DNA of 64,000 bases, taken from NCBI GenBank assembly GCA_029204225.1, contig MU831876.1, positions 1-64,000 of the forward strand, read 5' to 3'. The stretch comes from Diphasiastrum complanatum. Taxonomy: Eukaryota > Streptophyta > Lycopodiopsida > Lycopodiales > Lycopodiaceae. The notes beneath the pieces were generated by a model, which was not told the DNA's origin, did no database searches, and saw only the letters and a program-made list of their open reading frames with translations. This document shows, one piece after another, positions 10,601 through 22,663 of the stretch; the first letter of the stretch is position 1, and each line of letters opens with the position of its first letter. The position numbers and the translations under genes are program-made.

Positions 10601-13600
10601 AATATGAAAGAAAAGAATGTATAAGTGTTGTTTACTTCTTTGAAACAATTCCTCAAATTCAAAACCCACTTGAGGTCGTAACCCCTGTATTTCTCCAGGT
10701 AATACACGTCCTTGGTTGATATCGAGGGTCCCAATGACAAACATAGGCTCTCCCGACAAAGTAATAACCTGAAAGGATAACCATACCGTGTCATATGGCA
10801 AAAGGGAAATATACATCGCCTATGGAGGAGTTTTTTTCCTTTCTACTTAACGCTAGTTTGTCAAATCAATAATCATAAAAAAAGAAAGAAATAGCCAGAG
10901 TTGACAACTTTTCATCAAAACTGCTTGTGCTAAATGGTAGAAAAAATAACAAAATGAGTAATTTTAGTTTCAGGTTTCTCTGCATATTCCCAAGTCAGTA
11001 TTATAATGCATGCTGGATGAAAAGAAGCTGTGACGAAGAGCCTACTTTGATCTGGTAATCATTATATTTTTTTGAAAAGAAATTTTATGTGCACCCATCT
11101 GCAATGATATACAGGTGAATTTCTTGTCGGCTTATAAAAATAGGAACTTAGCCCTTTCTGAAACTCTACTTTTTCAGTTTTCTCGAGCTAAAAACTTGCA
11201 GACCAACATTGCAACATTAATGTGAACTGTTATAGATTAAGGCACAAAATGCTGAGGATTTTCTTAGCTTGTGTTCATTAAAAAAAGAACAAAACAATTT
11301 TACTTATTGCTAGTTAAAAGAAGCAGCTATTAACTTGACTAAAATTGTAAACTTTTAGCTCCGAGCCACAGAAGAGATTCAATATTGTTATTCATCTAGA
11401 TACCCTATCATGGTTGGATTTTTTTTCTTTGGCATGTCCTGTCTGTGCAGCAAGTTGAGTTTGAACTCCAGACCTCAAGTAGGAAAAGGAGGTCTTCAGC
11501 AACACACCCCTTACTGGAGGACTACCCATGAATTAATTTGATAGCCCTTACTTAGCTCTTGAACATAAATGTTTGATGATGATAAAAAATTTAGAGATCT
11601 AACGTATAGAAATTATGCAAAATAAACCCCTAGAATCTTAGTAGCTTGATTAAGAAATTTCCAAGTACAATCTTAGAACACAACACTATAATATTTTCTA
11701 TACAAATCATAGTTGCACTGCGTTTCTGAAACACGTTTCGGAAATATGGAATTTTTTTTCAGAAACGTTTTTTTTAATTTTTTTTTTTTTTTGGTTTTAT
11801 TTGTGCAATATGGGTATCAGGTGAAAGCTCTAATTAAGAGCATTATTACTGTGTAATTTACCGACTGTTTCGGGTGCAGGATGGTCCAGTTCAGGTGCAT
11901 TAATCCATGTTGGGTTCTGTCAAGGATAAAAATTTAAAACTAACCTCTAGCCTGTCTGTTACGATCACAGATGGTCCCAATAAGTGTGTTTTCGCTCAAG
12001 GAGTTGGAAGGCCAAGTCATAAAGAGGCCTTACCATCGGGGCCGGGGTCTACCGGCAGCCCCCGGACCCTGCCGCTAGGGGGCGTTGCCCCCCAAACCTC
12101 CCACTGGGGGGCTACCGCCCCCCGGACCCTGTTTCTCGGGGGGGCTACCGCCCCCCGAACCCCTTGAGCATTTATTGAAAACCAGAGCAAATAACAACCA
12201 AATAGCTATTGAAAATAAGATCTATTTGTGACCCATCTACTGCACTTCTGAGAGGCAAAACGCTCGTTAGACCATTGATCCCCTAAAAAAATTTCAACCA
12301 TAAGCTATTTTTCCAAAAAAAAAAAAAATTTTTTTTTTTTTTTTGCGATTCTGGGAGGAGAAACGCGTTTCTCAGAAACGCGGTTTCCGAAACGTCTCCT
12401 CCCAGAAACGCGATTCTGTGCAACTATGACAAATACAAAGGACTTTTGAGTACAATAATTTTACAACTTGCTTTCTCTACGTGCACTTAGAAGAAACAAT
12501 TGAGTTTAAGAATGGTTCAGCTTTCCACCCATAAGCATATAACCCTAAGTTGTAATGCGGCAATACATTCGAACTGCATTCTCTCTTAGATTTATATTCC
12601 TCAAAAACATGTCTACTTTTGCTAATGACCTTCTCTTAGGAATAATTCAACAAAGGAAGCATACTCTTGAAGAAAAAGACTTGTAGGCTTTGATATAGAA
12701 GTATTTCTCAGCAGAATTCTATTGGTACTTGCAAAAACTCCTCGGCTGCATTCTAATCCTTTGCAGGCTTTTTCTTTTCTTCTTGGATTAGAAAATTTTG
12801 ACATGGTGTCTCAAGCCAAGAATTCAGACCAATTGCACGTCTCTCATAGTTCTCAAGAATGGTACGGAACCATTCCTAAAATATAATAAAAACCTATTTT
12901 TTGAGAAATAACTTTGGTGTGGGTAAATCCGTTCAGAAAAATGATTAGATCATTGTTTTCTGCACATTAAAAAAGGCCTTCTGTTCTTGTTCCTAATAGG
13001 AACAGGAACAAGAACATGAAAAGTCACAAAAGTTGCTTAAGAACAGGAAAGGGAAGCCCTGGGAACTTAGGAATAGGAACAACAACAAAATCTCAGGAAC
13101 AGGAATAGGAACCCTTTGATTTTTATGCATGGACTTTAGGAACCCAGGTTTCAGTAGGAACAGGAACACGAACCCTAAACCCTTCTTTTACACATGAACT
13201 TGGGAGCTGTTAGGAATGGGAACATGATTGGAAACTTAGGAACAGGCACTTGGACCTTCATAAGTCATAACACATAGATATATTAGAAAAACACCAATTT
13301 GCTGAGTACAGACTGGTACATAACATTATGTAGACCATGCTTTAATATGCCCAATATAATGATTAGGAATACAAAACATAAAGAAAGCTTAAAAAACATT
13401 ACGCCATCTCAACCAAAATGTTGTAGCCTAAAATGCTCCAAAAATAAACAGCTTTTACGCAACCTGTATCATTATCAAACAACATGAATAAAGAGATTAT
13501 AAACTCAGGTATAAAAGTTCCTTTTTTTTTTTGGTAAAGAATCTTTCCTGTTTGGGAGCGGAACCATACCAAAAAAATATCTGTTCCTTAGGACCGGTAC

Positions 13601-16600
13601 CGTACCCATTCCTATCCAAAAATGTTAAGAACGGGTATCATTGCTTGGCCTTCATTGAAACTCTTCAAACTAGGTTTCAAAGTCATGTTTTTCAGTCCTA
13701 TATGGCGTCTAGGCTCTAACATTAAGTTTTAAGACTTCAATCTGCCATAATAATGGAAAATGTACCAAACTTCGAAAAAACTTAAGTTCTTCTGAATCAT
13801 GGCACGTTTGAGCAACAAAAATGGCATAACAATACAAACCTCTAACAAGCCTGTTGAACTCATTGGAAGATCTTTGATTGAACAAATGGCAATCAAACAT
13901 GCAACTCGTCCAAAGCCCATCTCTGTCCCTGAAACTTTTGACTGTAATGCTCTCCACTCAACAGCTGTCATGTACTTCTGATGTGACTGCATCAACAGCA
14001 AGACCAAAAGTTATAAACAAGAACATCATGAAGCAGATTGTGTTATGAAGCTATGAACACTACCAAATCAAAGATATGAACATGAAAAAACATCATGTCA
14101 GAGTAAGTCCTGCATTTATTCCATTCCCATCTCGTTTATTTTCATTTTCCTTTACTTAGGTCTTACTTCTTCCTTCTCCAGCATGTTTTTCTGATTGACT
14201 GCCTCACAAGAAGGTACTTCATAGGCTAAATCATAAGAAATGCTTGTATAAACAAGTCGTCCCTGCAGATCCACGAACTCCAAGTGACTTGAATTCATCG
14301 CAGTAAGTTGACTTCCATAAAAAGGCTAGAAGAAGGGCAATCCTCTCCCCACAATCATCATTAGCAGCAAGACCGCGATTCAGCTGAGGGATCCTTAGAG
14401 AGAGAGACATGACAGACATATGCAAAAGTCGGAGAAGACTGCCATTGTAACGATCAATCAAGGTAGAGGAGGTCAGCAAATTTCTATTCCATACCAAATT
14501 CCCTTATCAATAACGGAATTTTGCAGTGGATCTAGGCCAAGCTCTTTGCTGAAAATCAAGTTCGGCTACACTCTTTCCTCGTTATAGATTGTTCAAAGAT
14601 GTGATCTTTCCCTTGTATTTATGCTAAGTTGTTCAGTTTTCTTTTGAATTAGCCACCGAAGTATGCAAGCACTACACAACAAAACCACCGAGTTTGTAGA
14701 TTGGTAATTTAATAGGTGGGAAACTTTGGGCTCTATAGAGCATCCAGTGATGAGATGTAGAATTTTAAAATCATATACCATTTTACAGACATTCAGATAG
14801 GCAGTGGTGGATGCTATTGCCAAGACCTTGATCTAAGAACGTAGTTCTAGGGGCAAAGCACCAATGCTACTATAAGGGAACTAAAAAGTCGAACTTTCTA
14901 AGGTAATTGCTCACAATTAGGTAACAAATGCTCACTTATGGCTCGTCCATAGAATCATCCTATCTCACCCCCGTGCACTAGAGTTACTGACACCAAAGTC
15001 ATCCCTAATCAAGCCTCCAATTTCCCCAAGCCATCAGCCATCGCTTTTAGCTCTCACTAGCATCATTTATAGACTAGAGACATCCTGGCTACGCATGTGC
15101 TCGTACCATCCACCAACTACTAGCTAGACTGAATGAATGACAACGGGCTCTCTTACCTCTATATACATAATGTAGGTAGGTCCAACCTCAAGCACACTCC
15201 ACACCCATTCTATGAGATGAGGCAACATGAAATGCTGGCACATGGCACTAAAACATGTCAAAAACCCCAAACCAGCGTCCTGCCTCTAATTGAGGTCATC
15301 ACCTTGAGGCCAGCATACCACTATAAAATAACAATTCCTCAGCATTAAGAACCTCTAGGGGAGGATCCTAAGGTATTTCAATCTCAAGTCCACATCTTTT
15401 TCCCACGTGTCCTCCACCATCTAACTTACCTTTTTCAAAAAACCAAATATTCAAAAACTAAACAATTTCTCAAATGATGAATTCCATGCATTTATGACTC
15501 TTTGGTTGCTTGGGTACAAGGGCTCTCAGGTTCTCCAACTAGACTAGCTCACCCTTTGGTATAAGATTATCCTTTCTAACCAATCATTCTTCAAATTGAC
15601 TAACATGGCATACACAATGAACTTTAATTAGTCCCTTGAGGAAGATCTAGTTGATATGTGGACCAATTGACTTTCTCTACAGAGGATCACTATATCTTGG
15701 AGACAGTTTTGGACATTTCCCCATTAGTAGTACCTTAGAATCTTTTGGGATTTTGAGATCACTCGAATCTCCAACCTTATGTTCTCGAGGCAAGCAACTT
15801 TGGTGAGCACAAAATCAGGCTCAATCTTGAGCCTAATGCTTTTCTTAGCCACTTGCAACATTTTCTTGTATATCCTGCAAGAAATCGGTTACAACGCCCT
15901 TTAAGGGCTTTGAATCTGACATATACTAGTGAACAAGTCTAAAAGCCAAACATCAACATTAATGGACTATATTCACCGGAAGAATGCTTAACATTATTGT
16001 GCGCAAACTCAACCATTGGGAGATGCTTGTCCCAATCTAACTATCATCTTGAAACATAGACCCGAAGCATACCTTCTATCAACTTGTTGGTACGTTCAGT
16101 TTATCCATCAGATTCTGGATGATCAATAAATGAAAGATTAATAGTTATTTCCAGTCTTTCGAAGACTGATTGCCTAAACTTGTTGCTAAAAAAAACTTAA
16201 AATCACTGTATCATTATCATACCCAATCTAGTGGGCTTGGCATAGTTAGTTAGCTTGGCAGCCAAAGTTTCTTTGGTCCCAAGTTCAAGGGCCCCTTGGC
16301 AACCAAGATGCATTATCATACCCAACCCAACGGGGGTTGGCTCAGTTGGTTAGCTTGACAACCAAAGTTTCTTTGGTCCCGGTTCGAGCCTCCCCTTGGA
16401 TACCAAGATGCATTGTCATACCGAACGGGGTTGGCTCAGTTGGTTAGCTTGACATCCAAAGTTTCTTTGGTCCCAGGTTCGAGCCTCCCCTTGGAAACCA
16501 AGAAGCATTGTCATCATCATCTTCCTTACCCAATGGGATTGGCCAGTTGGCTAGCTTGACAAGTTTCTTTGGTCTCAATTTCAAGGAAAGAAGCATTATC

Positions 16601-17213
16601 ATCATCAGGAAAACAGAACAAACTGGATGAGTCAATGCGGGCTTGCTGCATATTGACCCTTACAAATAGCATGATGGTATAAGACAGCAGGCATAGCAAC
16701 AGCATAACGACCAGTAGAAACAACTTTGCAGCACTCGAATGGACAGACATTGCATCTGCAATTTCAAAGTGTTGCACTCACCTCTCGAGCCTCCATCGAG
16801 CGTTCCTCGGGGTAATTGTAAAACGTTCGAGCGCGCAAAGCTGCTGCTGCATAGAGCTGGCTTGAACAGCAAGCTTCCTGGATGGAGAATTGCAGCTTCC
16901 CTTCCATTGCGGCGGAGCTACCGTCATCCCCAGCCGTGCAAGCTGCCACGCCCAAGCTGCTTTCGACGCCCAATGCAACGATCCCAAACCCAAAGCTAGC
17001 GGCTGAATTGCCGCACTGTAAAATGGAAGAATTGTAGAGAGGGGAAGAGCGGCGAGCAGCAGATACTTTTGCTTTGAATGGATATGGTGCGTGGGCTATG
17101 CAAGAAGAGGAGGTAGTGGAGGAATAGGCGATCGAGATGGAGGAAGACGAAGGCGAGGAGGAAGAAGAGCAACAGTAGAAAAGAGAGGAATAAGGTGATG
17201 AGGCGAAGGCCAT
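7666..17213 (-). CDS. Plastid-type GNAT N-acetyltransferase, five exons
   Basis: Joining 17213-16782, 13986-13840, 10768-10670, 9830-9710 and 7826-7666 (all minus) gives one uninterrupted frame of 319 codons plus stop, with GT-AG at every junction. Exon 1 (144 codons) starts MAFASSPYSS and is Ser/Ala-rich like a chloroplast transit peptide; an upstream in-frame ATG at 17276 exists but gives a less transit-like start. Exons 3-5 hold the GNAT fold: FVIGTLDINQG, then YLSNFCVAEETRRKGVG, whose RRKGVG (about residues 247-252) is the acetyl-CoA loop R-x-x-G-x-G, then DLYVHVVALNNSALSLYTK and RPRRLLLW near the end. Plant relatives of this type (At1g24040-like) acetylate protein N-termini or lysines in plastids; the exact substrate here is unknown. 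Intron 1 carries a gypsy remnant and SINEs, and intron 2 carries a transposon. Confidence 0.9.
11709..12428. mobile_element. ATAGTT...ACTATG transposon, copy 2, in intron 2 of the acetyltransferase gene
   Basis: It starts ATAGTTGCACTGCG and ends TGTGCAACTATG, so the ends are inverted repeats. The interior (about 11800-12325) matches copy 1 at 2328-3228 over long stretches, including the CAATATGGGTATCAG segment, a shortened G/C-hairpin array and the ACTGAAAACCAGAGCAAA-like right half. The terminal regions do not match copy 1: here both ends are made of GTTTCTGAGAAACG-type words rather than GAATCGCGATTCG. Relative to copy 1 there are about 95 extra bases around 11880-11972. The flanks share ACAAAT (about 11702-11707 and 12429-12434), an imperfect trace of a target duplication. 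Confidence 0.8.
12846..13650. repeat. AGGAAC word-rich segment, possible member of the same transposon group
   Basis: It begins with CATAGTTCTCAAGAATGG. From 12975 to 13250 it is saturated with AGGAACAGGAAC-type words, and it ends with GGAACCATACC and GGTACCGTACCC near 13560-13610. The left end has the ATAGTT start seen in the other elements, but the right end (ATCATTG near 13645) is only a weak match, and I found no target duplication. It lies in intron 2 of the acetyltransferase gene. Confidence 0.4.
15360..16180 (-). mobile_element. Decayed Ty3/gypsy integrase remnant in intron 1
   Basis: The minus strand from about 16130 to 15900 reads as a gypsy integrase C-terminal core, with the pattern TERTNKLIEGMLR, then HLPMVEFAHNN and YSPLMLMFG, interrupted by stop codons. 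Lower down, pieces resembling the integrase tail continue to about 15360. It lies in the same orientation as the host acetyltransferase gene. It is a dead fragment with no LTRs attached. Confidence 0.7.
16220..16600 (+). mobile_element. Tandem array of four tRNA-derived SINE units
   Basis: Four related units of about 100 bases begin near 16233, 16333, 16428 and 16535. The second and third carry a good RNA polymerase III A box (TGGCTCAGTTGG, 16338-16349 in unit 2) and B box (GGTTCGAGCC, 16381-16390 in unit 2) at tRNA-like spacing. Between the boxes each unit has a perfect hairpin, ACCAAAGTTTCTTTGGT, in place of an anticodon arm. Units end in CATTRTCAT words. The outer units are more diverged (GGCATAGTTAG and GGCCAGTTGG for the A box). 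The array is in intron 1 of the acetyltransferase gene, opposite to its direction. Confidence 0.75.
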
Positions 17214-17330
17214 CGCCACGCTAGAAACAAAGCCTTTGCCTCCTTCATGTACTACTATCTCTATCTTGCCTAACAATTCTTCTTATTCAAGGCCCTTTTC
17301 ACCACCAATTGAGGCCCATTTCATATTTCT

Positions 17331-18880
17331 TTGCCATGTTTTAGTTTAGAATACACATTAGAGTTGCCACATTTTATTTCTCTCACATATTTTAGGAACA
17401 CTTTCCTTTCGGCATTGCCACAATTGCAAGGAAGCTATTGTGATGCAGTAAGCTTGGCGAAGCTTGGAGATGAGGTGATGCAGCAAGCTATCAATGATTC
17501 TCTTGAATATGTGACTTGATTCGTTTAAGTGAGTTTGAGAGTTGAGAATCTACTTTGTTAAGTTTTGTTATTTGCTATTTTTTTTTTTCTCATTTATGGA
17601 TGTGCTTGTTTTCAGTGAGGGCCAGACAGAAGATCACATTGGAAGAGGTCCAACAACAACTGAACCACCAAATGGCCCAGATTGACCAAGCACGAGATGG
17701 ATCGTCATGTGCAATGACAGTTCATGCCTCTCTACTTAATCCTGAGGACGTACAGTTCTAGGCCCCACAAGCCACATCCATCCTAATGGAGAGATACTTG
17801 TAGCTAATCCAAGAACGAGAGGCCGAGAAGAAAAACTTTGAAAATATCGTGGCCAAGCAGGAAAAGATCATCCTTGAGGCCAGAAGCAGCTAGAAGAAAC
17901 AACAAAGGCCCTACAGCAAGTCTTGAACAAGGTGAACCAATTGTGGGACACGACGTGCAAGGCCCAAGCGGGTGCTTCTACAAAGAAACCACGGGACGAT
18001 GATGGAGATGATGGAGCTTACAATAAGGATGGGCAAACCCGACCATCAGATGGTAGCTCGAGATCGAGTAGCCAGAGAGCCAAAGATGCTTTCGGGACTT
18101 TTTTCTCTTCTCTCTCATACTTTTAGCCTCTCTTCTTATTCTGCATTTAATTATTCTGAAACATTTGTTCCTACATACCCTGTTTCTTTACTTTCCTCCT
18201 CTCCACCACCTCCTAGTCGATTATTGGGCCCATCTGGAGGTCTAGCTAACACGTACAAAGCCCGACGGGACGAGTTCCTACAACAGCTCTGTTCCCCCGG
18301 TGCGGGGTACAATTTGCTAAACCCACTTCCTCCTAAGTCTATCATTACTATGCCTCTCTCTCCTGATCACTCCATCCTTGACCCTCCAAAAACTAACATT
18401 GACATCGATGGTGATGATGACTTTCTGGCAGATCCGCCGAAAACTAGAAGATTCTCGCCCAGGCAAGATACGGGCACAACTGAGCCATCTACAAGCGAGC
18501 GGACTAAAGAAAGTGATACGGGCACTAAGGCCCTAGACGACTATTTGGCAAGGCCAACTTAGCGACGTAAGGCAACCTCACCTACCAGGCCAAAGGGAAA
18601 TATGGCAGAGACCAAGGAGTCAAAAAAGTTTGAAAGGAAATATCTTCCCAACATGAGGGGAGGCAAAGAAGAGATCGATCAAGGCCAATATTCCACAAGG
18701 GCTGAGATCATTGCAGCCCTGCAACCGCAACCTGAGTGGTGAAATAAAGTCCTCAAGGATAGCAGGATGCTGCAAGAATATCTGAGAGCACCGACATGGA
18801 AAAGAATTGATCCCTTCTACATGCCGCTCAAATCAATGATACCTAGTACTTTCCATTGAGAATCTAGCTCCCAACAAATG
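17331..18880 (+). pseudogene. Degenerate coding-like region of unknown family
   Basis: Several plus-strand frames look like former protein rather than noise but are broken by stops and shifts. 17630-17760 reads KITLEEVQQQLNHQMAQI, coiled-coil-like. 17800-17890 reads EREAEKKNFENIV. 18180-18560 is an open frame with a Pro/Ser-rich start and acidic segments. 18560-18860 continues with KFERKYLPNMRGG and LRAPTWKRIDPFYMP around single stops. The layout resembles a decayed retrotransposon gag with a coiled coil, but I recognise no diagnostic motif such as a zinc knuckle. It faces away from the acetyltransferase gene, whose promoter must lie between 17214 and this region. Confidence 0.4.
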
Positions 18881-19019
18881 CTACCGAAAATGGCAAGTTA
18901 AACTCAATCTCTCTCTCTATCCAATTCACCCATTATCTCTCTGAAATATTGGGGATTATATATGACTTGTGTTTTTATCCTCTCTTCCAAAAATGAGGAC
19001 CACCTGGCACCCATTCATT

Positions 19020-19120
<101 letters not shown>

Positions 19121-19439
19121 TTTAAGCTACAAAATTAGAAGAACAGCTTTAGACTTAATCCTAACAGCTTCCGGATGTCTGTTGCAGTAGTCCGTGCAAC
19201 CCAGCGTTGTCCATCCATCTACTGGGATCGTGAAGATGCTTTGCCATTGCAGCCACTTGATAGCTGTAATCATTTCCTTGCGGTGCCCCTACGGTCGTGA
19301 CGTCCTTCGAAGCGTGAGGGCTTGGCAAGCTACTGCAAACAGATTGCAATGGACGTTGGTGCGGTGCTCGGGCGGTTCATCCCCTTCGGGAGGAGAGACT
19401 GTAGTGAACCTCAATCGTTAACTAATACCTTAGTGGACC

Positions 19440-19740
19440 GCATTCGTTGACTCTGTGGTGCGGTTCAGTTTTTTGGCCCTTCGAAAAAAATGCGAAGAAT
19501 GCGAAGGTCAACGAAAACTTGCTATAAGTAATTTTAGATGAAGTGTTGCATATTTCAGAAAATGCGAAAAACCCGAAGGTCTTTTGAAATACGTCCCAAG
19601 TCATATTTCGGCCATGTGTCGATTTTTACGGGAAATGCGAAAAGTGCGAACTGTGCGAAAACCAGTTCAAATATGCAAATTTTGCGAAACTTAGTTCAAG
19701 ACATGCAGCAGTCCGAAAAACACAAGGAAAAATATGCCTT
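19440..19740. repeat. TGCGAA word-rich segment
   Basis: The word TGCGAA(A), with CCGAAGGTC variants, recurs about ten times in 300 bases in unrelated surroundings. It recalls the word-saturated elements elsewhere in the window, but neither ATAGTT ends nor a target duplication were found, so its nature is open. Confidence 0.35.
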
Positions 19741-19749
19741 GATGGTTAG

Positions 19750-21264
19750 AAACTTTAAGTTTATTCACTTTTGGCAATAGCTCATGGACAAACAAGCATG
19801 AATTATAGCATGGGCAATTGTCAAAAAAAATTAACACTAAGAGATTTTGAATCCACGTAATACATGATAAAAATAACTTTTTCTTCACAATATGATACTT
19901 TTATCGACAAGAGATATCCTCCATGACACATAGCAATTCACATGATTCATATGTTAAGAGACATGAAAATTTTTAGTTATTCTCTTTGGGTACATCACAT
20001 AATTTCAAAAGTAAACCCATATCAGTTGCTTCTCATATCGATATTAAGTGTCCAATTTTGTATGTGTGCTAAATTCTTTGAAAAGCAGACTATTCTCATC
20101 TTCTAGACACACTAAAAAAAGAGGTAGCAACTCAAACATGGCACACTAGTCACAAAAGCTCAACAACTTATGACACATTGTAGATTCGCAAGTTTGCAAC
20201 CATTGTTTCAGTTGCAAGGTCAGAGACTTGTATGAAAAGAGACAATATGCCAAAATGACAATTTAATACCTCATAAAGACTATGCTTGTTATGTCCATGT
20301 CTAGTTACGAGAATTTGGAATGATCCTTGGCATGGGTATATTAGTGCTCGTGTTGTCAAGATTATTAGTTACACCTCAAAATTCCATCAAGCCAGTTATG
20401 TAATTAATAACCTTGTGAGAACCTACACCCTCCTATAATGAGATGTTGAGCAGCACATGGTGTGTGACAACTATTTATATGCATGCAAAGAGACTATGAA
20501 TTATATCTAGAGTGAGTCGAGTCTGTTAATAAATTTGAAAAATACAAGAAAACCACTACAGCTTGCACCATGAGACGTTTGAGTCCGGTAGAAACTGGCG
20601 AACACACAACAATTACCATAGCTACAAGCACCTTAAGCTCTAAAAGATGGCACAACAAAAGTTGTTCAATAACAAGAAAACATTGTACATATAGCAAAAT
20701 CTCCAAATTGCATGGACTAGACAAGTGTTAGCTAACTAAATTAGCACCTTTCCAACTGACTAGGCCTAGTATAGGCCAAAACTATCGATGAACCCATGAC
20801 ATGTCCCTGAGCATAGCAAAAGCTATGAAAAAACTAATGTATAGGCTGATTTTCCTATGTGTGCCTTCTCAGCTAGTCCAAATAGCCAGTTTTAGAATGA
20901 GTGCTTGACAAATATATTGATTGTGGGCTAAGTCTTGTTTACTACAAAAAACTACTACAAATCTAGTTAACTATACACTAATTACAGTATCACATTTGAA
21001 GCTGATCTAAAATCAATCTAATTTTTGACACTCTTCCTTATGTTCAAATTTGATAGGAGCGAAAAACAATAAGTTGTAGCAATGTCTGGAGTATTCAAAA
21101 GATGTTAGGCATTTTCCTGCTACTATGTACTTGACTCACACTCAAGCACACCAACAAACCACTTGACATTCACATTCAAGTTTGACAACACAAAGTATCA
21201 CACAAACATTGTTACATACCTATGTAACTAACAGTACTTCCGTGACTCCTATATGTCCATTTAG
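19750..21264. other. No gene seen; AT-rich
   Basis: No coding similarity, RNA gene or repeat family recognised on either strand between the TGCGAA-rich segment and the LTR. Confidence 0.3.
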
Positions 21265-22641
21265 TGTTGGGGGCTAAATGGCAAGTTACCCTTGGATAAG
21301 GGATACCCTTAGGATTAAGGGTAGGTGCCTTTGGATAAGAGCAGGCAAGTGACTATACCTTGGTCGGAGGTATGGAATCAAGTTACCCTTGGATAAGGGG
21401 TACCCTTAGGATTAACCTTTAGCTTAAGGTACTGGTGTCCTTGGATAAGGGCAGGTAGGTGTCTATGCCTTGGTTGGAGGTATGGAACCTAGTGAGGTAT
21501 TAGAAAGTCATTACCATGGGTGTTTTGGCTATTTTTCTAAAACTTGGGCCTCAACCTTGAACCATATCACTTTATTGGTCTTGGACCAAAGTATACAAGC
21601 ACAACTTGGGCAATGGGACCTAGTAGGAGGGCGCACTTCCAAGGTGTTCATTGAGTTCCCAACTCCCACAAAAAAGGCATTCAAAGAGTCATAGGTGATG
21701 GAAGAAGTCTCTTGACCTTCCATAAGCCTATGAAGGTTCTTTAATTCCCCTAGGCCTCTCTCTTTCTCATTGGTTGTGCATGGAACTCCATAGTGTATTG
21801 GAGGGTGTCATTTGCCATCTATATGAGGGGAGGAGGGAGCCCATAGGGAGGAGGAGAGATCTCTTTTGTTTGTTGTGCTTATGCTCTAGTGTGGCCACAA
21901 GTGTATAGATTGTTTTATTATGTGTAGTATGCTTAGGGTTTGGATCTTGCTTATGGTATGGAATATAAGTAGGGTTTGGATCTTGAGTATGCTATGGTTT
22001 GTGGTGATATGCTTGTGATTAGTTACTGGTTAGCAAGGGGGTGCTAGATTAGCCAAGTTGTAGGATTGCATGTGCTAGCTAGCTATAGTTGGTTGGTGCT
22101 AGATTAGCCAAGTTGGGTGGTGCTTATGGTATGGGACATAAGTAGGGTTTGGATCTTGAGTATGCTATGGTTTGTGGTGGTATGCTTGTGATTATTACTG
22201 GTTAGCAAAGGGGTTCTAGATTAGCCAAGTTGTAGGATTGCATGTGCTAGCTAGCTATAGTTGGTTGGTGCTAGATTAGCCAAGTTGGGTGGTGCTTATG
22301 GTATGGGACATAACTAGGGTTTGGATCTTGAGTATGCTATGGTTTGTGGTGGTATGCTTGTGATTATTACTGGTTAGCAAAGGGGTGCTAGATTAGCCAA
22401 GTTGTAGGATTGCATGTGCTAGCTAGCTATAGTTGGGTGGTGAATACTTGAGGCCACTTGTTATCTACCTTTGTGATTAAGATTAGAGACACAGGCGGAG
22501 GAGAGATCCATGAAGGCTTGAAGACCCTTACTTGCAGGTGGAGGCATCCTAGCTTAGAGTTGGGAGCATCTTGGAGCTTGCAGGTTACTTGGAGGACCTT
22601 TGGGGGCACTACCTTTGGATTAAGAGGACTTCTTGACTTCA
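21265..22641 (+). mobile_element. LTR of a plus-strand retrotransposon
   Basis: It starts TGTTGGGGGC and ends GACTTCA, followed after ten bases by an initiator tRNA-Met primer-binding site. The position, TG...CA ends and primer site identify it as a 5' LTR of about 1.38 kb. It contains a duplicated AAGTTACCCTTGGATAAGG segment (21283 and 21380, 97-base spacing) and a 172-base tandem array (about 21930-22440). No matching 3' LTR or pol was found downstream, so the element is truncated or a non-coding derivative. Confidence 0.65.
21930..22440 (+). repeat. 172-bp tandem repeat, three copies, inside the LTR
   Basis: The landmark TAGGATTGCATGTGCTAG occurs at 22061, 22233 and 22405, exactly 172 bases apart, and flanking words (GGGTTTGGATCTTGAG, GGTTAGCAA) recur in the same order. 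The array occupies about a third of the LTR. Confidence 0.9.
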
Positions 22642-22651
22642 TTTGTAAAAG

Positions 22652-22663
22652 TGGTATCAGAGC
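22652..22663 (+). other. Primer-binding site (initiator tRNA-Met)
   Basis: TGGTATCAGAGC is complementary to the 3' end of plant initiator tRNA-Met and is the standard start site for minus-strand DNA synthesis in plant LTR retrotransposons. Confidence 0.85.

Noticed and set aside
14231..14497. Extra exon of the acetyltransferase gene
   Set aside because: The frame is open but shows no GNAT similarity, and exons 1 and 2 join perfectly without it.
16333..16400. Functional tRNA gene
   Set aside because: A and B boxes fit, but the anticodon arm is replaced by a 7-base hairpin and the acceptor stem does not close, so a SINE is more likely.
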